From: Roseimicrobium sp. ORNL1
GTDB lineage: Bacteria; Verrucomicrobiota; Verrucomicrobiia; Verrucomicrobiales; Verrucomicrobiaceae
Direction: 5' to 3'
NCBI RefSeq assembly: GCF_011044495.1
Contig: NZ_CP049143.1
Coordinates: forward strand, 6,448,001 to 6,512,000
DNA: 64,000 nt
A model generated the notes under the pieces. The model was given only the letters and a program-made list of their open reading frames with translations. It searched no databases and was not told where the DNA came from. This document shows positions 53,324-62,988 of the stretch, one piece after another. How positions within the stretch are numbered: position 1 is the stretch's first letter; each line of letters begins with the position of its first letter. The position numbers and the translations under genes are program-made.

Positions 53324-54205
53324 GTGCCCCAATCCGTCACCATTTCCGTTCCAGCCACTTCCGCCAATCTGGGTCCCGGCTACGATTGTCTTGGCCTGGC
53401 CCTCTCCGTCTACAACCAGACCACCGTCACGATTCTGGAAGGCGACCGCCCGCACGTCGAGCCGCACCACCCCATGGTGGAGGCCATCGCCGCCCTCTTC
53501 TTCCAGCAGCCGGATGTGGAGGAGGCACCCTTCCCCTTCGCCTGGAGCATCCAGGGAGATGTCCCCCAGTCCCGCGGATTGGGCAGCAGCGTGACGGTCC
53601 GCCTCGGTATCCTCATGGGGCTGAACGAACTCTGCGGCAGGCCCCTGAACAAGGAACGTCTCTTTACGCTCTGCGCGGAAGCGGAGGGCCACCCAGACAA
53701 TGTGGCTCCTGCCGTCTTCGGTGGATTCGCCGTGGCCAGCAAGGAACAGCATTTCCGCTTTCCCGTGGATGAGCGCCTGAAGGCCGTGATCCTCATCCCG
53801 GAGTATGAGGTGCAAACCGCCCATGCCCGCACCGCCCTGCCAGAGAGCGTGCCCCACGGAGATGCCGCGCGGAACACGGCGCACGCCTGCACCCTGGTCG
53901 CGGCATTCGCCACTGGGGAGTATGAGCGCATGGGCGCGGACCTGGAGGACTTTCTGCATCAGCCCTACCGCCGCCACCTCGTGCCCGGTTTGTTTGAAAT
54001 CGTCCATGCCGGAGTGACTGCGGGAGCCATCGGTGGCTACCTCAGCGGCTCGGGTTCCGCCGTGGCGTGCCTCACGACTTCAGGTGACCCGGATGCCATC
54101 GCTTCCGCCATGCTTCAGGAGCTGGCCAAGACCGGCGCAAACGGCCGCACCATCATTGTGGCCGCGGACAACACAGGTGCGAAACCTATTCCAGGCACCG
54201 CTTGA
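53324..54205 (+). CDS. thrB: Homoserine kinase (GHMP family)
   Basis: 293 aa if translation begins at GTG 53324 (MPQSVTISVPATSANLGPG), which matches the family N-terminus; upstream in-frame ATGs give unconserved sequence. It phosphorylates homoserine in threonine synthesis. The GHMP ATP motif is PQSRGLGSSVTVRLG, preceded by NLGPGYDCLGLAL. EGHPDNVAPAVFGGF and GGYLSGSGSAVACL complete the fold. It ends 5 bp before the lpxK ATG, suggesting co-translation. Confidence 0.92.
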   Translation: MPQSVTISVPATSANLGPGYDCLGLALSVYNQTTVTILEGDRPHVEPHHPMVEAIAALFFQQPDVEEAPFPFAWSIQGDVPQSRGLGSSVTVRLGILMGLNELCGRPLNKERLFTLCAEAEGHPDNVAPAVFGGFAVASKEQHFRFPVDERLKAVILIPEYEVQTAHARTALPESVPHGDAARNTAHACTLVAAFATGEYERMGADLEDFLHQPYRRHLVPGLFEIVHAGVTAGAIGGYLSGSGSAVACLTTSGDPDAIASAMLQELAKTGANGRTIIVAADNTGAKPIPGTA

Positions 54206-54210
54206 CCGAA

Positions 54211-55440
54211 ATGAAGGATCGCCTCGAAGAACTGGAGCAGTGGGGCATCGAGGTGATTCTCCACAACCGCCGCGGGTGGAAGGAAAGCCTCGCGCGCGTG
54301 CTGGTTCACGGGCTGTCGTATGTCTATGCAGGCCTCGTGCGTCTTCGGTTGAAGCTCTACCGGGATCGCTACATCCACGATCATCACCTCGGCATTCCGG
54401 TCATCAGCATCGGGAATCTGACGGTCGGTGGCACCGGCAAGACTCCCGTCGCGGAACTCCTCGCACGCGCCCTGCAGAAACGCGGTCGCAAGCCCGCCAT
54501 CCTCAGCCGTGGCTACAAGAGCAAGCGGCAGAAACGCGTGCGCATCTGGACGAAATGGCTGGCGCGCATCCGCGGTGAAAAGCTTCCGCAAAATCCGCCT
54601 CGCGTGGTGAGCGATGGCGAGCGCGTGCTGCTGGACAGCCACACCGCCGGCGATGAACCCTTCATGCTGGCCAGCAACCTCCCCGGTGTGCCCGTCGTGG
54701 TGGACAAGGATCGCGTGAAGGCTGGCCTGCATGCCATCGAGAATTTTGGCGCGGACATCCTGCTGCTGGATGATGGCCTGCAATATCTGCGACTGAAACA
54801 CCGGCTCGACATGGTGCTGGTGGACCGCACCTCCGCCTGGGGGAACGGCTATCTCCTCCCCCGTGGCACGCTGCGCGAGCCGCCGCGCCACCTCAAGCGC
54901 GCGAGCTACATCTTCCTCACAAAGTGCGATGGCTCGGACAACACCGCCATCATCAAGGACCTTCGCAAATACAACCGCGTGGCGGAGATCATCGAGTGCC
55001 GGCACCGGCCGATGCACCTGGAGAACATCGTGACACGCGAGCGCATCCCGCTGGAGCGATTGTACGGTACGCACATCGGCGCGGTCAGCGGCATTGCGGT
55101 ACCGGAGAGCTTCGAAAACGGCCTGCGCAAACTCGGCGCGAAGGTCGAGGTCTTCCACCGCTTCGCGGATCACCACCGGTTCACGCTACGTGAAATCAAA
55201 CAATTCTTCGACCGCTGCGAGCGCCGTGACGTGGAGATGATCGTCACCACGGAGAAGGACTTTGTGCGTTTCCCCGAGATCAAGGATCTGGTGGTGCCCA
55301 TCTACTTCCTCCGCGTGGAGATCGAGATCGTGAACGGCAAGGAGGTGTTCGACCGCATGGTGCGCATCCTGTGCGAGCCGCGTGAGGTGCCGAAGCCCAT
55401 GTACGGCTCCGAGCTGATTGGACGTGCGTTGGAAGAGTAA
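54211..55440 (+). CDS. lpxK: Tetraacyldisaccharide 4'-kinase
   Basis: 409 aa from the ATG at 54211 ([15 protein letters not shown]); an in-frame TTG at 54202 overlaps thrB. It phosphorylates the lipid A disaccharide at the inner membrane. The P-loop segment [16 protein letters not shown] is the LpxK signature, with [38 protein letters not shown] and [14 protein letters not shown]. Length is longer than E. coli LpxK (about 330), owing to an insert around residues 95-135 and a C-terminal extension. It is near lpxA and lpxC-fabZ but on the opposite strand. Confidence 0.94.
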   Translation: MKDRLEELEQWGIEVILHNRRGWKESLARVLVHGLSYVYAGLVRLRLKLYRDRYIHDHHLGIPVISIGNLTVGGTGKTPVAELLARALQKRGRKPAILSRGYKSKRQKRVRIWTKWLARIRGEKLPQNPPRVVSDGERVLLDSHTAGDEPFMLASNLPGVPVVVDKDRVKAGLHAIENFGADILLLDDGLQYLRLKHRLDMVLVDRTSAWGNGYLLPRGTLREPPRHLKRASYIFLTKCDGSDNTAIIKDLRKYNRVAEIIECRHRPMHLENIVTRERIPLERLYGTHIGAVSGIAVPESFENGLRKLGAKVEVFHRFADHHRFTLREIKQFFDRCERRDVEMIVTTEKDFVRFPEIKDLVVPIYFLRVEIEIVNGKEVFDRMVRILCEPREVPKPMYGSELIGRALEE

Positions 55441-55501
55441 GTACGTCGCGGCTTGACTCTTGGTCCCTCACATCGGATCTATCCTGTCCTGTTTTCTCCC
55501 C

Positions 55502-56065
55502 ATGCGCCGCCACGACCGCCCCGAAGCCCGAGCCAACAAGCACTCTTCCGCTGTTGGCGATGTCCATTTCTATGACGAGGGCGATTTGGAACAGTTGATC
55601 GGAGCCAGCCCGAATCCGCTCGTGCTGATCCTCGACTGCGTGCAGGATCCCCACAACTTCGGTGCCTGCCTGCGCACGGCGGACGCTGCCGGGGTCGCCG
55701 TGGTGGTGGTGCCCAAGGACAAGAGCTCCCCCGTTACCGACACCGTACGCCGCGTATCCTGCGGGGGTGCAGAGAACGTGCCCATCGCCCGCGTGACGAA
55801 CCTGGCCCGCGCCATGGACAAGCTGAAGGACCTCGGCGTCTGGCTCGTGGGGACCGCGGATGAAGCAAGCAAGTCCATCTACCAGCTCGATTTGAAAGGC
55901 CCCGTCGGCATTGTCATGGGAGCCGAAGGCGAGGGCATGCGCCGCCTCACGGGCGAGCGCTGCGATTTCCTGGCCCAAATCCCGATGAACGGGAAGGTGC
56001 CGTGCCTGAACGTAAGTGTGGCCACCGGCGTGTGCCTTTTTGAGGCCGTACGTCAACGCCAATAA
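55502..56065 (+). CDS. TrmH/SpoU-family 2'-O-methyltransferase (RlmB-like, short)
   Basis: 187 aa from the ATG at 55502 ([16 protein letters not shown]). SPOUT-class motifs are [17 protein letters not shown] (motif 1), [15 protein letters not shown] (motif 2) and [22 protein letters not shown] (motif 3), forming the AdoMet-binding trefoil knot. It would 2'-O-methylate a ribose in rRNA or tRNA. The N-terminal L30e-like RNA-binding domain of RlmB (about 80 residues) is absent; only a basic 25-residue leader replaces it, so the target is uncertain. Confidence 0.87.
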   Translation: MRRHDRPEARANKHSSAVGDVHFYDEGDLEQLIGASPNPLVLILDCVQDPHNFGACLRTADAAGVAVVVVPKDKSSPVTDTVRRVSCGGAENVPIARVTNLARAMDKLKDLGVWLVGTADEASKSIYQLDLKGPVGIVMGAEGEGMRRLTGERCDFLAQIPMNGKVPCLNVSVATGVCLFEAVRQRQ

Positions 56066-56199
56066 GCATTCTTTTTCCTCCGTACGAACCTCTCTCTTCG
56101 ACGGAAACGTGCAAAAAACCAAGATGACTTGGTGAAAGTCCTGCGGGTGATTGACACGCTGGGGACAAACCCCTAGCATTCAGGTTCCAAATTTTTTTG

Positions 56200-57474
56200 A
56201 TGCCTCAAGCTTCAGCCATTTTGCACCCGGATTCGGACAAGGCTCACTACCTTGCCCAAGGGGTATTGTGCGTGCTGGCGGCCTCCACGGTGGCCAGCGC
56301 GGCCTGGGCATTCTGGCACGGAGTAGGCCAGCCCGGGAATGCCGTTGCCCTCGCGCACCAGGGGACCGGGCAGCCAATTGCCACTGCTCCGGCCGTTCCG
56401 ATCACCGAGGTGCCCACGCCCCCTGGATCGATCCCGTACCCGGCAGGTCCCTCCACCATCCTGCCGTCCAATCCCAATCCGACCCTGCTCGCGAACCCGG
56501 CTCCGCCAGCCAATCTCTCTGCACCCATCACTCCCGCGGTGCCTTTCGTGCCGCTGGAGCGCCCCCCGGTTCCCACCGCCACGACGCTCGCCAGCCTGCC
56601 ACCCCCGCCGGTCACGAACAACATGCCGCCTCTCAGCGGCGTGCCCGTGACGATGGCGTCAGGCAACTACTCTCCGCTGGGTGAATCTGCCCCACCGTCC
56701 CGCCTTCCCGCTCTGCCTCCGGGTAAGGAACTGAAGAACCCGCAGGCCCGGGAATCGGTGCACGCCGCCCGCGAAGCCCGCAAGCTGCAGGACATGGAAG
56801 CGGCCCTCAATGAACTGCGCACGGCAGATCTCCGGGAACCGAACCACCCCGAGATTCTTGGGGAGATGGCCCTGACCTACGAATTGATGGGCCTGAACTC
56901 CAAGGCCCAGGGGTTCTGGAAACAGCTCTCCACCCTTGGTGAGGCCGAAGCCGGTGGATACTTCCTGCTGGCCAAGTCCAAGCTGGACGCCGCTGAATCC
57001 AGCCCAGCCCCGGGTGCTGCCGCCTCGAGCCCCGTGAGCCTTGGCACCTGCCAGGTGATTCAGGATCCCACAGTGCAAAAGGGAGAGCGCGTCACGGTGC
57101 GCGTGCCCATCATCTCCTCGCCCGGCGCGACCATCAACGCCGCGGAAATGGACATTCATGTGTTGCTCTACGAATCCGTCAACAATGGCGAACGCATCGA
57201 GCAGGTGCGGGCCGATCAACCCAGGACAAGCTGGGTGTCCGAGCCCGTGGACTGGCAGGACACACGTGAGGAACTGGTGGACGTAGTGTACGACCTTCCG
57301 CCTCCCACCGCCGAGCAAATCCGCGATCTCGGCAAGCGCAAATTTCACGGTTATATAGTGAAACTGTTCTACCAAAACAAACTGGTGGGTGAACAGGTGC
57401 AGCCTGAGTCATTGCGGGAAACGGCCCGGCGCAACTCGCCCGGAGGCCTGGACAACTCCCTCTTCCCCAAGTGA
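56200..57474 (+). CDS. Membrane-anchored proline-rich protein with TPR-like region
   Basis: 424 aa from the ATG at 56200 (MPQASAILHPDSDKAHYLA). There is one N-terminal membrane helix (GVLCVLAASTVASAAWAFW), then about 130 residues of Pro/Thr/Ala linker. TPR-like helices follow (AREARKLQDMEAALNELRTA; EILGEMALTYELMGLNSKA), then a C-terminal beta domain (VTVRVPIISSPGATINAAEM, IVKLFYQNKLVGEQV). It is probably a periplasmic or surface scaffold. Its stop overlaps the GTG start of the next gene by 4 bases, so the two proteins are made together. Family not recognised. Confidence 0.78.
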   Translation: MPQASAILHPDSDKAHYLAQGVLCVLAASTVASAAWAFWHGVGQPGNAVALAHQGTGQPIATAPAVPITEVPTPPGSIPYPAGPSTILPSNPNPTLLANPAPPANLSAPITPAVPFVPLERPPVPTATTLASLPPPPVTNNMPPLSGVPVTMASGNYSPLGESAPPSRLPALPPGKELKNPQARESVHAAREARKLQDMEAALNELRTADLREPNHPEILGEMALTYELMGLNSKAQGFWKQLSTLGEAEAGGYFLLAKSKLDAAESSPAPGAAASSPVSLGTCQVIQDPTVQKGERVTVRVPIISSPGATINAAEMDIHVLLYESVNNGERIEQVRADQPRTSWVSEPVDWQDTREELVDVVYDLPPPTAEQIRDLGKRKFHGYIVKLFYQNKLVGEQVQPESLRETARRNSPGGLDNSLFPK

Positions 57475-59579
57475 ACGACATTTCCGGCTCCTCACTCGTG
57501 GTGCTGTATGTGGACCCGAACCCGGAGGTCCGCACCCAGCGCGTCGCCGCTCTCACGCGCCAGGGCGTGACCGTGCTGGAGGCGGACGATGCCGAGGCCG
57601 GCGTGATCGTGGCCCAGACCCTGAAACGCCTCGATGTCCTGGTGAGCGAGGGATACCTCAGGGAGGGCGGTTACACCGGCTTTGATCTGCGTGACGCGGT
57701 ACGGCAGAAGTTTCCAGAGCTGCGCACGATCTTCACCAGCCGGTATGAGATGGCCGGCTACGAGCAATACTTTGACGGATGCCCGCTCATGCTGGAGCCG
57801 GTGAATGAGTCCGAACTCATCAGCGAAATCGTGGGCGTTTGTGAAGTGGTGCAGGCGCCGTCGGCAGTTCCATCAGTCCCCTCGGCACCGGTCGCGGTGG
57901 CCGTGGCAGTAGCGGCCACCGCTGACGATTCCTCCGTGCAGAAGGCCATCCTGGTGGACGAGGATGAGGAGAACAAACCTCACTCCCTGCCACCCAATAC
58001 CGCGCTCGGGAACTACACCATCACCGAAGATCTCTACGCGGAACGTGATTCGGAGACCTATCTGGCCATCCAGCGGGGAGTGAATCGCAAGGTGGTGCTG
58101 GTGCTGCTGCGCCCTGACCAGACAGACCAGCCCGGAGCGCTCGATGCCTTCCACGAACGCGAGCGCGTGAAAGCCTCCATTGCCCATCCACGAATCGCCC
58201 CGCTCTATGAGGCGCTTGCAGTGGATGGACGCCATTTTTACACGCGTGAATTGCCCAACGGACGCTCCATCGAGGAACTCCAGGAATCGGGGACAAAGTT
58301 CAAGGAAAAGCAGCTTGTCGAAATCATTGCCAATGTTGCGGAAGCGATGGGGCACGCCACCGGACGTGGCCACCATTACCGTATGCTCAGTCCTCGCGAC
58401 GTGTTCGTGGATGACGAAGGCCAGGCCAGCATCGTGAACGTCTTCCGTCCTCCTGGCAGCAAGCCGCGCGATTTCCAGGCGGACACAAAGAAGCTCCTGA
58501 TCATGCTGCGAGGGCTGGCGGATGGCCCGCGCGCCCGTCACCAGATTGATGATCTTGTGCGCGAATCCCACACGTGGGAAGGCCTGACCAATCGCGCCAA
58601 GGAATTGCAGGAAGAATTTCATGAGCGCAGCCTCCTGAAAAGGGCAGACACCAAGGAGGCTCATGACATCAAGGCCGCGCATGAGCGGACCAGCGTGCCC
58701 ATCTGGGTGCTTGGCCTCTCTGCGGTAGTCGTGGTGGGCCTGGTGACCGGCATCGTGCTGCGCAACCGGAACACACCACCGCCGCCGCCCAAGCCGCTGC
58801 AGTCGGAGATGGTGGCCATTCCCGCCGGGGAGTTTGTGTACCAGAAGGATGCGCAGAAGCGCGTCAACAACGCCTTCTGGATCGACAAGTACGAAGTCAC
58901 CATTGGCCAGTACGCGGAGTTCCTGGATGCCCTCGCCAAGGATCCTGCGAAAGCCAAACAGTACGACCATCCCGACCAACCCGCGGCGAAGAAGGATCAC
59001 CTGCCCGACAAGTGGACCGACTACCTCGGCGCGGCGCGCACGGCGGGCTACTTCAACAACCAGCCGGTCAACATCAACTGCCCCATCACGAACGTCGACT
59101 GGTGGGATGCCTGGGCCTACGCGAAGTGGCGCGGTCACCGGCTGCCCACCGAGGAGGAATGGGAACGCGCCGGACGCGGCAGGGATGGCCGTCTTCATCC
59201 CTGGGGAAATGACGCCAAGCCAAAGGCGGCCAATCTGGGAAGCGACTACGACCCCAAGGGGAAAGGCGGCGCCACGGATGGCTACAACTTCTGGGCTCCC
59301 GAAGACAAGATGCCTGAGGACGTGAGCGAAGATGGTGTGATCGGCCTTGCCGGGAATGTGGAGGAGTGGACCGCTACGCAGGCAAATCACCCCGACTACC
59401 CTGACCTCCCGGTACCGGTGGTGCGCGGGGGGAATTTCGCCCTGAACCGGCCTGAGAATGAACTGACCCTCCGAATCTTTGCGGATTCCCCGGAAAATGC
59501 TACCATCGCCCGCGGATTCCGCACGGTGAGCGATACGCCACCCCCTGCCGCTGCCACTGCTGCCGGGGCCGCGCCCTGA
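57471..59579 (+). CDS. Receiver-like / pseudokinase / SUMF1 (FGE-sulfatase) fusion protein
   Basis: 702 aa starting at GTG 57471, which overlaps the previous stop. Residues 7-125 fold like a response-regulator receiver, but the phosphate-accepting Asp region reads LVSEGYLREGG, so it is degenerate. Residues about 180-400 resemble a Ser/Thr kinase: a HYRMLSPRDVFV segment (302-312) stands where HRDLKPxN belongs and IVNVF replaces DFG, so catalysis is unlikely. A membrane helix spans 409-430 (WVLGLSAVVVVGLVTGIVL). Residues 445-690 are a SUMF1/FGE-type domain (MVAIPAGEF, VTIGQYAEFL, RLPTEEEWERAGRG, VVRGGNF), outside the membrane. The FGE redox cysteines are absent. A sensor or adaptor role is inferred. 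Confidence 0.88.
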   Translation: MNDISGSSLVVLYVDPNPEVRTQRVAALTRQGVTVLEADDAEAGVIVAQTLKRLDVLVSEGYLREGGYTGFDLRDAVRQKFPELRTIFTSRYEMAGYEQYFDGCPLMLEPVNESELISEIVGVCEVVQAPSAVPSVPSAPVAVAVAVAATADDSSVQKAILVDEDEENKPHSLPPNTALGNYTITEDLYAERDSETYLAIQRGVNRKVVLVLLRPDQTDQPGALDAFHERERVKASIAHPRIAPLYEALAVDGRHFYTRELPNGRSIEELQESGTKFKEKQLVEIIANVAEAMGHATGRGHHYRMLSPRDVFVDDEGQASIVNVFRPPGSKPRDFQADTKKLLIMLRGLADGPRARHQIDDLVRESHTWEGLTNRAKELQEEFHERSLLKRADTKEAHDIKAAHERTSVPIWVLGLSAVVVVGLVTGIVLRNRNTPPPPPKPLQSEMVAIPAGEFVYQKDAQKRVNNAFWIDKYEVTIGQYAEFLDALAKDPAKAKQYDHPDQPAAKKDHLPDKWTDYLGAARTAGYFNNQPVNINCPITNVDWWDAWAYAKWRGHRLPTEEEWERAGRGRDGRLHPWGNDAKPKAANLGSDYDPKGKGGATDGYNFWAPEDKMPEDVSEDGVIGLAGNVEEWTATQANHPDYPDLPVPVVRGGNFALNRPENELTLRIFADSPENATIARGFRTVSDTPPPAAATAAGAAP

Positions 59580-59661
59580 GCCTATTTTAGACTTCCTTTT
59601 ACGCCCCATTGCCACGGCGCGCGTTTCCAGATACGCTTCCTTTGTTTTCCCCCCGTTCATC

Positions 59662-60549
59662 ATGTCCAGTCGCCGCCTCTCCCCCCTTTGCCTGCTCCTG
59701 CTGCTTTCCCTCCTCGCAGTGGTGCCGGCCCGTGCCCAGTTCGAGACCCAGCTTATTCTGAACAAGCAGAGCTACCTGGTCGGTGAAGTGGTGGTGGGCA
59801 CGATCACGATTATCAATCGCTCCGGCGCCGACGTGGTCATGGGCGGACGCAACAACGCCTCCTGGCTCAGCTTCGATGTAGCCGGCCCGGATGGCAATCA
59901 GGTGCCGATGATGCGCGCCCGCGCCGACGAGACCTTCGTCTTCAAGGCCGGCTCCACCTACCGCCGCAAGGTGCTGATCACGGATACCCACCCCTTCACG
60001 GAGTATGGGAACTACGGCGTCAGCGCCCTGGTGTACCACCCGACCAGCCAGCAGACCTACCAGTCCAACCGCGCACGGGCAACCTTCGTCGACTCGAAGG
60101 CATTTTGGGACAAGACATTCGGCGTGCCGATGGGCCTGCCCAATGCCGGACAGATCCGGCGGTATGATTTGGTCCTCGTGCGCGACGTCGAGCACACCTA
60201 TCTCTACGCGCGTCTGGTGGATCAGAACACCAACATCCGCCTCGCCACCCAGGCCTTGGGACAGTGCATCATGGTAATGAATCCCCAGATGACTCTCGAC
60301 GCGAACAACACCCTGCATGTGCTTTTCATGATGGCGCCGCACACCTACGCACACATGAGCATGGACTCGCAGGGCAAAGTTCAATTCCACGGTTACCACA
60401 AGGAGATCAAGTCGAACCGCCCGGCGCTCGTCGTCCAGGCAGACCAGCGCACCATCGGGGTGACGGGCGGCCAGGTCTATGATCCGCAGGCGCCCAATGG
60501 CGGCGGACCTGCCGTGCGCTCCGTCGGCGACCGCCCGCCGGGACTCTGA
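59662..60549 (+). CDS. Exported protein of unknown function
   Basis: A 295-aa protein with a signal peptide (MSSRRLSPLCLLLLLSLLAVVPARA). The mature N-terminus (QLILNKQSYLVGEVVVGTI) is an Ig-like/MG2-type beta sandwich of the kind seen in exported proteins, and the rest alternates beta strands (YLYARLVDQNTNIRLATQ, LHVLFMMAPHTYAHM). The C-terminal 30 residues are Gly/Pro-rich. It is 83 bp downstream of the pseudokinase-SUMF1 gene and might be a partner, but the spacing leaves this open. Confidence 0.75.
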   Translation: MSSRRLSPLCLLLLLSLLAVVPARAQFETQLILNKQSYLVGEVVVGTITIINRSGADVVMGGRNNASWLSFDVAGPDGNQVPMMRARADETFVFKAGSTYRRKVLITDTHPFTEYGNYGVSALVYHPTSQQTYQSNRARATFVDSKAFWDKTFGVPMGLPNAGQIRRYDLVLVRDVEHTYLYARLVDQNTNIRLATQALGQCIMVMNPQMTLDANNTLHVLFMMAPHTYAHMSMDSQGKVQFHGYHKEIKSNRPALVVQADQRTIGVTGGQVYDPQAPNGGGPAVRSVGDRPPGL

Positions 60550-60635
60550 CAAAAGAAGTGAGCGTGCATTCGCTCAAAGTCTCCTTTGTCAACGTGTAAA
60601 AGGTCGCTAGGGTGACGGCTCCCCGCCGCCCGCCG

Positions 60636-62828
60636 ATGTCCACGACCCCTGCCGTCCCCAAACTGAAAGACAGTCCCATTCTTGGCAGGGAGCATCTGCC
60701 GTCTGATGGTGTACTCCTCATCCCCAGCCAGCTTGGCTATCATGATGTGCTGCACCTGGAGAAAATTTTCCACGGGCGCACCCTCGTGTACCTCACCGTT
60801 CAGGGTGCCGCGTTGGATCCCCGGGTGAAGAGCCACCTGCACGGCGAGAGCGTGCATGCCCTGGAAATCGTACCGGACTCCACGGACACCAGCGCGCTGC
60901 GCAAGGAAATCCAGGATGAGGTGAAGAAGGGCAGCGTGGTGATCTACGTGCCCCAGCTGGCGGTCACCCAGACCGCGCCCCTCTCCTCCGTGCCCGGCAC
61001 GCGTCTTGAATTTCTGATGGAGGCCCATGTGCCGGTGCTGCCGCTGTACGTGCTCCACTCCAACGATATCCTGCTGGCGATTGAATCCCGCAAATCCGAA
61101 GGGGAAGCCGTATATGCCTTTGGCCCGGTGTTGCGCGATGCCAATGTCACGGTCGCGAAGTATCAGGAATCCCTGATGGCGCTCAATGAGGAGGCCTTCT
61201 CACAGAATCCCACGCTGGACATGAGCCTGGCGTATGCCCTTCTCAAGGGCCTGAAAAAGCACGGCTCGCTCAAGCTGATCGACGGCAAGGATGAGAAGGA
61301 AAGCTCCACTCTCACCTACGACAAGGTCCTCGCCGCAGCCATCGCGCTGAGCAAGCACGTGAAGTCGGTGACGCAGAAGCCGCGCGTAGGCGTCATCCTG
61401 CCTCCCGGCTCCGGCGCCATGATCGCGAATCTCGCGGTGCTCTTCGCCGGCAAGGTGCCGGTGAACATCAACTTCAGCGCGGGTCGCCCGGCGGTGGAGA
61501 GCGCCATCAAGCAGGCGGATCTGGATCACTACCTCACGGCGGATCTCTTTGTCCGGAAGCTGCAGACCTTCCCCTGGCCTCCGAATCGCCAGCTCACGTT
61601 CATCGAACGCACGCTGCCGACCTTGAAGGGCAAGATGACCACCTGGTTCCTCCTTTCCAAGGTGCTTCCCGCGAGCGTGCTGGCATCCCTGTTGGGCATT
61701 TCCACCAAAGGTGGTGACAAGGAAGCGCTGCTGCTCTTCACCAGCGGAAGCAGTGGTGAGCCCAAGGGCGTGGCTCTCACGCACCGCAACCTCATGGCGA
61801 ATGTCATGCAGTTCGGCTCGCGTCTCGCGCTCAAGCACGATGACCAGATCCTCGGCTGCCTGCCTCTCTTCCACAGCTTCGGTTGCACCGTTACGCTGTG
61901 GTATCCCATCATCCAGGGAATTGGACTGGTGACCTACCCGACACCGCTTGAGACGAAGAAGCTCGCGGAACTCATCGGCAAGCACAAGATCTCGCTCTTC
62001 ATCTCCACGCCGACCTTCCTGCGAGGCTACCTCAAGGGCGTGAATCCCGAGCTCTTCACGTCACTCAAGCTCGTGGTCACTGGAGCGGAAAAGCTGCCCA
62101 AGGCCGTCGCGGAAGCGTTCGAAGCCCGCTTTGGCAAAAAGGTCTTCGAAGGTTATGGCCTGACGGAAACGTCGCCGGTAAGCAATGTGAACCTGCCGGA
62201 TCCCGAGACTGCCGGCGCGGTGTCCGGCTCCCTCGTGATGCCCAGCTATCGCTTCGGTTCCGTGGGCCAGCTCATTCCGGGACTCGCGGTGAAGCTGACG
62301 GATCCGGAGACCGATGAACCGGTAAGCATCCACGAAAGTGGCATGGTCTGGTTCAAGGGACCGAACGTGTTCGAGGGTTACCTCAAGAACCCGAAGAAGA
62401 CCGAAGAAGTCATCAAGGACGGCTGGTTCCGCACCGGCGACATCGGCCGCATGGACAAGGATGGATTCCTCTACATCGAAGGCCGCCTCAGCCGCTTCTC
62501 CAAGGTGGGTGGCGAAATGGTGCCGCACGAGACCGTGGAAGATGCGCTGGTGAAAGCACTCGGTTTGGAAACCGAAGCCGTCCGCCGCATTGCCGTTGTG
62601 GGTGTGCCGGATGTGGAAAAGGGCGAAGCGCTCGTGCTGCTCACCACCATCCCCGGTGGCAGCGTGCAGCAGGAGATTCTCGACCTGCGCTACAAGCTCC
62701 TCGACCGTGGCATGGCTCCGCTGTGGATTCCCAAGAAGATGGTCCGCGTGCCGGAGATCCCCGTACTGCCCAGCGGCAAGCTGGACGTGAAGGGCTGCGA
62801 GAAACTGGCGAAGACGGCGGGCTGGTGA
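60636..62828 (+). CDS. Acyl-adenylating enzyme with degenerate acyltransferase-like N-terminus (Aas-like)
   Basis: 730 aa from the ATG at 60636 (MSTTPAVPKLKDSPILG). Residues 20-205 follow the layout of a PlsC/Aas acyltransferase domain, but the HxxxxD active site is not recognisable (SQLGYHDVLHLEK occupies the place). Residues about 230-730 are an AMP-forming synthetase: LLLFTSGSSGEPKGVALTH (P-loop), YGLTETSPVSN, WFRTGDIGRMDKDGFLYI and the late lysine region PSGKLDVKG. It probably activates fatty acids for lipid remodelling, as in Aas (2-acylglycerophosphoethanolamine acyltransferase/acyl-ACP synthetase), perhaps with only the ligase half active. Confidence 0.9.
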   Translation: MSTTPAVPKLKDSPILGREHLPSDGVLLIPSQLGYHDVLHLEKIFHGRTLVYLTVQGAALDPRVKSHLHGESVHALEIVPDSTDTSALRKEIQDEVKKGSVVIYVPQLAVTQTAPLSSVPGTRLEFLMEAHVPVLPLYVLHSNDILLAIESRKSEGEAVYAFGPVLRDANVTVAKYQESLMALNEEAFSQNPTLDMSLAYALLKGLKKHGSLKLIDGKDEKESSTLTYDKVLAAAIALSKHVKSVTQKPRVGVILPPGSGAMIANLAVLFAGKVPVNINFSAGRPAVESAIKQADLDHYLTADLFVRKLQTFPWPPNRQLTFIERTLPTLKGKMTTWFLLSKVLPASVLASLLGISTKGGDKEALLLFTSGSSGEPKGVALTHRNLMANVMQFGSRLALKHDDQILGCLPLFHSFGCTVTLWYPIIQGIGLVTYPTPLETKKLAELIGKHKISLFISTPTFLRGYLKGVNPELFTSLKLVVTGAEKLPKAVAEAFEARFGKKVFEGYGLTETSPVSNVNLPDPETAGAVSGSLVMPSYRFGSVGQLIPGLAVKLTDPETDEPVSIHESGMVWFKGPNVFEGYLKNPKKTEEVIKDGWFRTGDIGRMDKDGFLYIEGRLSRFSKVGGEMVPHETVEDALVKALGLETEAVRRIAVVGVPDVEKGEALVLLTTIPGGSVQQEILDLRYKLLDRGMAPLWIPKKMVRVPEIPVLPSGKLDVKGCEKLAKTAGW

Positions 62829-62861
62829 TAAAGCGTCTCAGCTACTCAACGATCTGATGAG

Positions 62862-62972
62862 AATGCAAAGTGAGAGATGAAAAATGAAAAGTGCAAAATG
62901 AAGTCTGAAATGCGCCGCTAAGGCTCAGGACATCAATTTGCACTTTTCATTTTTCACTTATCATTTTGCATT
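62862..62972. repeat. Intergenic inverted-repeat doublet I (AT-rich)
   Basis: The arms 62862-62896 (aatgcaaagtgagagatgaa ...) and 62938-62972 are reverse complements in about 31 of 35 bases. Unlike the other doublets the arms are AT-rich. It fills the gap between convergent genes and could also act as a two-way terminator. Confidence 0.8.
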
Positions 62973-62988
62973 TCATCCGAGCCACTCG

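Noticed and set aside
57471-59579. Active Ser/Thr protein kinase
   Set aside because: The catalytic HRD and DFG positions read YRM/SPRD and VNV, and the ATP-binding lysine is not evident, so only a kinase-like fold is claimed.
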